DNA from: Tritrichomonas musculus
Taxonomy: Eukaryota; Parabasalia; Tritrichomonadida; Tritrichomonadidae
NCBI GenBank assembly: GCA_039105265.1
Contig: JAPFFF010000044.1
Span: forward strand, 930,001 to 994,000
DNA length: 64,000 bases
Direction: 5' to 3'
The translations under genes were made by a program, and so were the position numbers. Each line of letters starts with the position of its first letter. Within the stretch, counting starts at the first letter, position 1. Below, piece by piece: positions 57,555 through 64,000 of the stretch. Below the pieces are notes generated by a model. That model was given only the letters and a program-made list of their open reading frames with translations. It had not been told where the DNA came from and did no database searches.

Positions 57555-58712
57555 ATGTTCTTCAACAACAACAACAACAACAATCTAAACTCAAAACAAA
57601 GACGAATCATCAAACGTCAAATCCAAAGAATGCCAATGCTTAATGACATGCAAATGACAAATCAGAATCAATTACTGCAACTCTTGCTGAACAAGCAAGA
57701 CTCGAATCAATTACTGCAACTCTTGCTGAACAAGCAAGACTCGAATCAGCAGCCAGACGCAAATCAATTGTTGCAACTCTTGCTGAACAAGCAAGACTCG
57801 AATCAATTACTGCAACTCTTGCTGAACAAGCAAGACTCGAATCAGCAGCCAGACGCAAATCAATTACTGCAACTCTTGCTGAACAAGCAAGACCAGAATC
57901 TGTCGCAAATCTTGCTGAATAAGCAAGACCAGAATCTGTCGCAAAACTTGCTGAACAAGCAAGACTCGAATCAATTATTGCAAAACTTGCTGAACAAGCA
58001 ACAAGAGGAGGAAGAAGAACCTCATTTGCAAATAGAACCTGGCCATGTTATAAATTTTTTGCCAGCTGAACCAGAGGAAGAGACAAAAAGCTGGGAAAGA
58101 TTAATGGACATAATTCTCCAATCCGATCAGCAGCCAAATCCACTCACAAAGTTGGATTGGAGAATTCGTCAAATAATGACCAAATATGTGGACATAAAGC
58201 TGGAAAAGCAAAAAGCAGATTATGAGACCAAGCTCAAGAACCTGGAGGAACAAATTACAAAACTAAAGATACCACCACCTCCACCAGCACCAGCACCAGC
58301 ACCGGAAATAGATTATGCATCTGTTTCAAAAAGAGTATGCAAAGAACAGGCTTTCTTAGATGAATTAGTGAGAGTGGTAAACAATGCCTGGGATAATAGA
58401 GAAAAGGTTGATCCAGCTGGAATTGCTAAAACTCTAGAAAAAAAGATCAGTAGATCAGAAGAAGCAAGACGTTTAATATTCGTCCATGAAGATTTCAAAA
58501 ATAAATACAGCAAAGATTATAATACATCCAAGCTCCAACAAGATCTTTATAATGACTTTACTTCCTCAATAAAAAAGCTCGTTAATGATCCTCGAGATTA
58601 CCAATATTTACTATCACTTCAGGATAATGCTCCAGATGTGAATACTAAAAACTTACCCACAATTACAGCATGGTGGGTTGAACATTATTTAAAGACACTT
58701 TTAATAGCATAA
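57555..58712 (+). CDS. Gln/Leu-repeat protein upstream of PolB, type A copy 2
   Basis: 385 aa, ATG at 57555. FFNNNNNNN start, then a 13-residue repeat LLQLLLNKQDSNQ (39-bp DNA unit), alternating with QQPDAN, from about residue 38 to 150. Then an acidic/Pro region, a coiled coil (KQKADYETKLKNLEEQITKL), PPPPPAPAPAP, and a helical C-terminal domain (SKRVCKEQAFLDELVRVVNN, then HYLKTLL). Plan and position match the coiled-coil gene at 7658. Function unknown; candidate for terminal protein or scaffold, unproven. Confidence 0.72.
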   Translation: MFFNNNNNNNLNSKQRRIIKRQIQRMPMLNDMQMTNQNQLLQLLLNKQDSNQLLQLLLNKQDSNQQPDANQLLQLLLNKQDSNQLLQLLLNKQDSNQQPDANQLLQLLLNKQDQNLSQILLNKQDQNLSQNLLNKQDSNQLLQNLLNKQQEEEEEPHLQIEPGHVINFLPAEPEEETKSWERLMDIILQSDQQPNPLTKLDWRIRQIMTKYVDIKLEKQKADYETKLKNLEEQITKLKIPPPPPAPAPAPEIDYASVSKRVCKEQAFLDELVRVVNNAWDNREKVDPAGIAKTLEKKISRSEEARRLIFVHEDFKNKYSKDYNTSKLQQDLYNDFTSSIKKLVNDPRDYQYLLSLQDNAPDVNTKNLPTITAWWVEHYLKTLLIA

Positions 58713-58801
58713 GGTCATTAATAAACAATTCTTCTCTTAATTTTTTTAATTCTTTTATTTTTATATTTCTACGGTTTTTAGGTTAATAAAGGTCAATTTA
58801 A

Positions 58802-58808
58802 TCACACT
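58802..58808 (+). promoter_or_regulatory. Initiator TCACACT of PolB, type A copy 2
   Basis: TCACACT, 5-11 bases before the ATG at 58813. Confidence 0.5.
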
Positions 58809-58812
58809 TAAA

Positions 58813-59321
58813 ATGGACTTCAACAAACTTTCAAGAGAAGAATTGATAAAACTTGTTCAAACACAGCAAAATCAAATACAGAGATTACAGAGAAGTGGCT
58901 TGTCTGGAAAAAAGATGAAAACCAATATATCAAATGTAGATAATGACATAATGAACTTGTCTATAGACTTTTATGAAGAATCAAAGACACAAGCAAGACA
59001 AGCATACGAAAAAAGAGTACAAGAAGTGGATGATCAAGAGTTATTTCAAAGAGAACTCAAAAGACTCATGTTTATGGCTGCAAAAGAGTTCTCCTTTGAC
59101 GTCGATATTGGAGACAGTGACTGCAAGAGACTCGCATTTACAGAGATGCTTCGACACTGCTATAAGATTCGAAATAAATCAAAAGTTGTCGTCAAAGCAT
59201 ACACACTTGATGGACACGCAAAATGGTTCACTCTCAGCGACAAACATGACATAGAGAGCACAATAGGTCACATATCAGGCGAATTAGACTTATCAGAAGA
59301 GAAATCAGATACAAACCCAAC
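58813..59321 (+). pseudogene. polB: PolB N-terminal part, type A copy 2 (interrupted by a MULE)
   Basis: About 170 codons from the ATG at 58813: a coiled-coil leader (LVQTQQNQIQRLQRSG), ARQAYEKRVQEVDDQE, KRLAFTEMLRHCYK, KWFTLSDKHDIESTIGHISG. This is the same N-terminal domain as residues 1-135 of the chimera at 9013. The family continues at 63199 beyond the MULE. The ten bases CAAACCCAAC are duplicated on both sides of the insertion. Confidence 0.85.
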
Positions 59322-59663
59322 GGATGCGGAAAAAAATTCCAACTTGGAATTTCCAAGTTTTTTTTATTTCACATGTCAAGAAAACTTGGAAATTCCAAGT
59401 TTTTTTTTCCCTGAGCTTTTCTTCAACAATAACAAGAACAAAATGATAAAAAACGCGTTAATACTTTAATATAATAAGTTATCAATATCATTTGGCAATT
59501 TTTTTCGTGCATTTCATCCAAATCTTAAAATGCTGATACTGATATCATTACGCCATGCATCTCAAAATACAAAAACAAATGCAAATTTACCGCTATCAAC
59601 ACTTTAATAACAATATACGATTCATTTACCATGCAAATTTCGAAATTTTCATTTTGACTCTCA

Positions 59664-61360
59664 TAATGATGCGTTTTTGCCCGACCATTTATAAAAAATT
59701 TGCCCAAAATGCCCAAGATTTTTTGGAAATTGCCCAAAAAAAAAATATAACCACATTTTTTAAAATTTTCTTTTCAAAAAAAGGTTTATTCGCTATATTT
59801 ATATTTTTTTGATTAAAAATTTTACCAAACTAGTACAAAATAGGAAAATAATAATTAATCATTAAGAATTATTCAAATTATTTCATTTTTATATGAGAAT
59901 TGTCGAAATGCTTTTCATAAAAAATGTAAACTTAGTAATATTTTGAAGTAAAAAGCATTATTACATAATATATTTGGTATTCAAATTAAATTTTGTGAAA
60001 AATATTTTTATGAATTTAATATAAATCATAAAGTTAAATTATTTTCATCATTAAAGAAGTAAATAAGTATATTTATCTTCATTTATTTCTGCAATTTAAT
60101 ATTTTGTTATTCTTTTTTCATTTTTGATTGTAAAAAAAGCAAACAAATCTGGAAAAAAATTTCAAAGAACTCATTCAAAAAATTGAGGGCCGAATTTCTT
60201 TTAAATCTAATAGAGTATATTAGAGGGCTCATATTATGATATCCTTTTTAAATAAACACATCAAATTGGGTCTCAAAAGAATCATCACAATGTGATTATC
60301 ATAATGATGGTGGTTAAAAATGCCATAACAGTTTTTAACATATGATATTTTATATTTTTTTTATAGGATAATCTGAATCATTTTAATTTTAATATATTTG
60401 ATAAACATATTCTTAGTAATTGTCATAAATTTATAAATTTATAAATAAAAAAAAAGAATAAAGGAATAATATTCAAATATTACTTCTTTCAATATAAAGG
60501 ATAGGAACAACCAGTTCTTGAATTAGAAATATATAGCTTATAAATGCTCTTCTGAGCTTTTTTACGGTATTTTGGAGCTTCTTATTGTTATATCCCGATT
60601 TAATTATTATTGATTCAGATGATTGCAATAAACAGCTTCTAAATCACAGTAAAAAAAGCTCCAAAAAGCATTTCCGAGCTTATTTGAGGTATTTTAAGAA
60701 AATAAATGCATATTTTAACATCATTAATTATAAAAAAGCCTGGGCAAAAAGGTTAATTTATTTGACCACATTTGACCTTATGAAACTGGGCAGTACTGCC
60801 CAGCATGTAAACTATTGAAATTCTTTCAAATTTTGAATGATGGGCATGGGCGCCCATGCCCAAAAAATTCAAAGGTTTATTGCCCAATATAAACAATTCA
60901 ATTTTACATATATACAGTAATTCCAAAAATCTCAGATATATTCAATTAATCTCAGACATTTTTGAGAAAACTTTTAATTATTTGAAAGAATTTATTCAAT
61001 CTATAGAATTATTTTAAGAGTATATTTGTTCAATGATTTGAATAGGCAATGATATTTGACCTTTTTATTCTTCATTGAAAAAGTAGGAATTTTGAAAGTT
61101 TTTTGAAAAAAATTGAAAGTCTTTCAGTGAGTTTTCTCAAAAATGTCTGAGAATTTTTCTTTATGTCTGAGATTATTTGAATTACGGTAATATAAAATTT
61201 AGATATTTTTTTTTAATTAAAAAAATATTTAAAAGTAAAATTTATACACATTATCAATGCAAAAAAATTTAATATATTTATATAAAAAAATGCATTGCCC
61301 ATGTGGGCAGGGCAGATTTTTTTAATGCCATGCATAATTGGGCAGTGGGCAACATCCTTA
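59664..61360. mobile_element. 1.4-kb MITE-like element, copy 2 (with nested MITE)
   Basis: Flanked by ACTCTCA (59657-59663, 61361-61367). Nearly identical to 32941-34367 over its whole length except for the 273-bp insert at 60915-61187. It lies in the left TIR of the MULE. The two copies give the ends TAATGATG and CATCCTTA unambiguously. Confidence 0.93.
60915..61187. mobile_element. 273-bp mariner-type MITE
   Basis: TA duplication (60913-60914, 61188-61189). Ends CAGTAATTCCAAAAATCTCA and, inverted, CCGTAATTCAAATAATCTCA. An inner 22-bp perfect inverted pair includes TCTCAGACATTTTTGAGAAA. Absent from copy 1 of the host element, which shows the empty site. Confidence 0.92.
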
Positions 61361-61595
61361 ACTCTCATAATTAATATTTTCAGTAATTATACTAGCATAA
61401 TCAATATACATAATTACATTAATATGGAAAATTATTTTATGCTAGTATAATTAATATGAAGTATGAACTAATTTTTTATCCTACCGAATGTTTTTTTAAA
61501 AAATTTTCAAAAAGTTCTAACAATTCATTCAAAAAGTTGTGATAAACCATTCAAATATTATACAAATTCGTTTAGTTTTTCCATTTCTAATCTTG

Positions 61596-62429
61596 ATGGA
61601 AACATCGAAAATAGAACTCGTCAATTTTTTTGAAAATAGGGACGAAATGATTCAATATTGCATAAATTTAGCACGTACAAAATCAATAAAGTTTAATATT
61701 CTAAATTCTGGAAATTATTATAAAATTCAATGCAAAGATCAGGATTGTCCTTTTCAAATCACTTTTAATTTAAGAGATTCCAAAAAATGCAAAAAAGGTT
61801 ATTATCTAGTTCTCAAAGGTACCAATCTCAATCATAAAATTAATTGTTCTCATTCAATCCAAAATATTCGTGATTCCCTTGATCCTCACGCTCTAGCCGA
61901 ACGTATATCTGATTCATTTAAAGAATCAATGCCATCAATTAATCAAGTAAAAAATATACTTAAAATAATTTCAGGTAAAGACTTTACAAAAAATGAATCA
62001 AAATACATACGCCATCTTGCTAAAGGAATATTTTTCAATCATACAAAGGGATCATTAGGCCAATTGATAGACCTAGCCGAAAAATTTAAGAATGAACACA
62101 ACTGGGAATTGAATTACGACTTTTTTGAAGGAACTTTAACAGCTATTATACTGTTTCCACCATGGGCAAGAAAAGTTCTTAAGTCATACCCAAATCCTCT
62201 TATAGTTGACGCAACTTTTTCAAAAGAAGATATTCGATTCACAACATGCGCCGTTATTGATGGTGAATTACATACACAAATAGTTGGTATTGTTCTAAGA
62301 GGGACAGAGGATTCAAAAGGATATCGATATATCTTTGATATGATTGAGAATGAACTGCCCGATGTCCATTTCACAGTAATTTCTGATATGGCTCCATGTA
62401 TAGAAAAAGCTTGTCGTGAAATATTTTAA
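61596..62429 (+). pseudogene. MULE transposase, C-terminally short
   Basis: 277 codons from the ATG at 61596. The N-terminal FAR1/FLYWCH/WRKY-GCM1-like zinc region has YKIQCKDQDCPFQITF then HKINCSH. The catalytic part has NPLIVDATFSKEDIRF (first Asp) and FTVISDMAPCIEKACREIF (second Asp). MULE transposases usually run 450 residues or more, and the third acidic site with its following SWIM-type domain is missing, so the gene is truncated and the element probably depends on another copy. Confidence 0.82.
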
Positions 62430-62828
62430 ATTTAATAAATATTTTTTTTTTTTTAACATGATCTATTTTAATAAATTTTTTTTTTACTTTTTTCTTTTTA
62501 ACATGATCAATTATTATATCTGAATGGTTTATAAGAAGCTTTAATGAATCAAAAAACATTCGGTAGGAATAAAAAAAGCACCGAACTTTTTTTTTTTTGA
62601 ATGGTTTATTAAAACTTTTTGAATTAATTGTGATACATTCTTAGATTATCTAAATATTAAGCTAATATTATACCTTTTTCCTGAGTTTAAAAGCATATTA
62701 TAAAAATAAATAAATAAAAAAAATATCGTGAGAGAAAGTTATATATGGATTTTTTTTTTTTTAATTTAGGAAAGATATCTTTTTTTTTATTTCCTATTTG
62801 AATTTTTCGGATAGATACATTTATTTAA
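62430..62828. other. MULE interior with subterminal inverted repeats
   Basis: No gene. AAACATTCGGTAGG (62555-62568) is the inverted partner of CCTACCGAATGTTT (61481-61494), and three related ATAAACCATTCA stretches occur (near 61542, 62520-62535 and 62598-62612 in inverted form). These bracket the transposase and may be subterminal binding sites or the ends of an older inner element. Confidence 0.5.
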
Positions 62829-63198
62829 TGCTAGTATAATTATTGAATATTAATTATGAGAGTCAAAATGAAAATTTCGAAATTTGCATGGTAAATGAAT
62901 CGTATATTGTTATTAAAGTGTTGATAGCGGTAAATTTGCATTTGTTTTTGTATTTTGAGATGCATGGCGTAATGATATCAGTATCAGCATTTTAAGATTT
63001 GGATGAAATGCACGAAAAAAATTGCCAAATGATATTGATAACTTATTATATTAAAGTATTAACGCGTTTTTTATCATTTTGTTCTTGCTATTGTTGAAGA
63101 AAAGCTCAGGGAAAAAAAAACTTGGAATTTCCAAGTTTTCTTGACATGTGAAATAAAAAAAACTTGGAAATTCCAAGTTGGAATTTTTTTCCTAATCC
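62829..63198 (-). repeat. Right TIR of the MULE
   Basis: About 370 bp, reverse complement of the left TIR. Includes CTTGGAATTTCCAAG palindromes near its end. Confidence 0.9.
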
Positions 63199-64000
63199 CA
63201 AACCCAACTGTCAATTTTGAATTCATTCCAGTGAAATATGATGTACTTTTTCTAAGAAAACAACTAGACGATAAAGGAATTAAGTTCGATGTTATTAAAG
63301 AAGATGAAGATGACCATGCTTTATATCATGAAGAAGTCGAAATCGATCCAGATTATAGATCCACACCAGAAGGCTCATTCTTTCCTTTTATTAATTTATC
63401 TAATTTAGATCTCAGTGAATTCCAAATATTCTCAAAGATAGATAAGAAAAATTATAAAGATAATTGTTTTGTCTATGCTTTGATTCAGTCAGGTGTCTTC
63501 TCAAGTGAAGAAATAAATCACTTGCGATATTATGTTCAAACAAAATCGATGCCAAATAACAAAATCAAAGAGATATCAGAAAAATTCAAATGCAGTTTTG
63601 TCGTGAATAGAATCGATGAAAGGTTTGATATTAAGCATCAAATGCAGATCAAAATAGACACCAGAAAGAAAGGTTATGATCGAACAGTAGAGTTGCTTCT
63701 TTATAAAGATCACTACATGATATATAGGCCAATCAAATGCACCATCTATTATCTTGAACATGCAAAAGAAATAGACGAAAAGTTCAAAGATGATAAAAAC
63801 CGCTTCATGATCAAAGGCATCAAAGGCGAAAAGATTTTTTATTCAGAAAATGGCACTCTTCCAATGATGATATTCAGAAAAATGTTTGAGCTCAATATGT
63901 TCAGAGAGATAAGAAGCTGCGAATTATCCATATTGAATACAACCGAATATGATGGATTGAATGATTACATTGATCTTGATTATAATGAAGAATTATGTAC
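63199..64000 (+). pseudogene. polB: PolB continuation, type A copy 2, running off the window
   Basis: Open to the right edge. VEIDPDYRSTPEGSFFPFIN, the OTU-like YKDNCFVYALIQSG with later YKDHYMIYRP, and LNTTEYDGLNDYIDLDYNEE match residues about 140-410 of the chimera at 9013. The exonuclease and polymerase motifs would lie beyond the window. Confidence 0.85.

Larger units (their letters stand above)
59322..63198. mobile_element. MULE (Mutator-like) transposon with about 370-bp TIRs, 3877 bp
   Basis: Flanked by CAAACCCAAC (59312-59321 and 63199-63208). The right TIR is 62829-63198. The left TIR is 59322-59656 continued at 61368-61398, because a smaller element sits inside it. TIR ends GGATGCGG and GGATTAGG (read inward). 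Long TIRs, a 9-10-bp duplication and a MULE-type transposase agree. It interrupts the PolB gene of type A copy 2 and carries two further nested elements. Confidence 0.92.

Noticed and set aside
57640-57858. Minus-strand Ser/Ala/Cys repeat frame
   Set aside because: Shadow of the LLQLLLNKQDSNQ repeat.
59664-61360. Interpreting the two 1.4-kb copies as a segmental duplication
   Set aside because: Each copy has a different 7-bp target duplication and unrelated flanks, so they are separate insertions.
1-64000. tRNA, rRNA or spliceosomal introns
   Set aside because: No cloverleaf, rRNA core or parabasalid-type intron (GTAYGT...ACTAACACACAG) was recognised by eye; a proper scan was not possible.

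Overview
This is AT-rich, intron-poor protist DNA made almost wholly of mobile, virus-like sequence. The best guess is Trichomonas vaginalis or a close parabasalid. That rests on Polinton/Maverick genes in several divergent copies, KilA-N, pogo-type and MULE transposons, very short gene spacing, and a TCAYW-type initiator a few bases before many ATGs. No ordinary host housekeeping gene, rRNA, tRNA or CRISPR array was recognised.

Layout. (1) 1-5.0 kb: a Polinton fragment with a convergent integrase and protein-primed DNA polymerase B. (2) 5.0-10.9 kb: part of a second Polinton, called type A here. It holds a tail of a 141-aa-type gene, a GCC-motif gene, a bZIP-like gene beside a 19-bp repeat array, a coiled-coil gene and the N-terminal half of a PolB. 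(3) 10.9-14.6 kb: a long fibre-like module fused in frame to that PolB half. (4) 14.62-42.35 kb: a 27.7-kb block bounded by inverted repeats, called type B. It holds two capsid loci, a PolB with an HNH insert, a Vsr-like nuclease, a fibre gene, integrase, KilA-N, packaging ATPase and many small genes. A pogo-like transposon sits in one capsid gene and a 1.4-kb MITE-like element in the KilA-N gene. (5) 42.4-64.0 kb: a fuller type A copy with HNH gene, adenain-like protease, integrase, ATPase, small basic protein, capsid protein, GCC gene, SF3 helicase, bZIP-like gene with a CACGTG array, a Gln-rich repeat protein and a PolB that runs off the right edge. That PolB is interrupted by a MULE, which contains a 1.7-kb MITE, which contains a 273-bp mariner-type MITE.

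How the genes fit together: PolB, with the helicase in one copy, would replicate the element. The integrase inserts it, the ATPase packages DNA, the adenain-like protease matures particles, and capsid, small basic and fibre proteins build them. The bZIP-like gene with its adjacent CAC(A/G)TG arrays is a candidate control or replication module. The Polinton copies are fossils in various states: many genes are still long open frames, others are broken once or twice, so the copies look fairly young but not intact.

The most unusual signal is a set of short double hairpins (two small palindromes separated by exactly 3 bp) lying inside coding regions of unrelated type B genes. In three of them the insert encodes the same QAKLG-type peptide. 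It looks like a dispersing coding palindrome.
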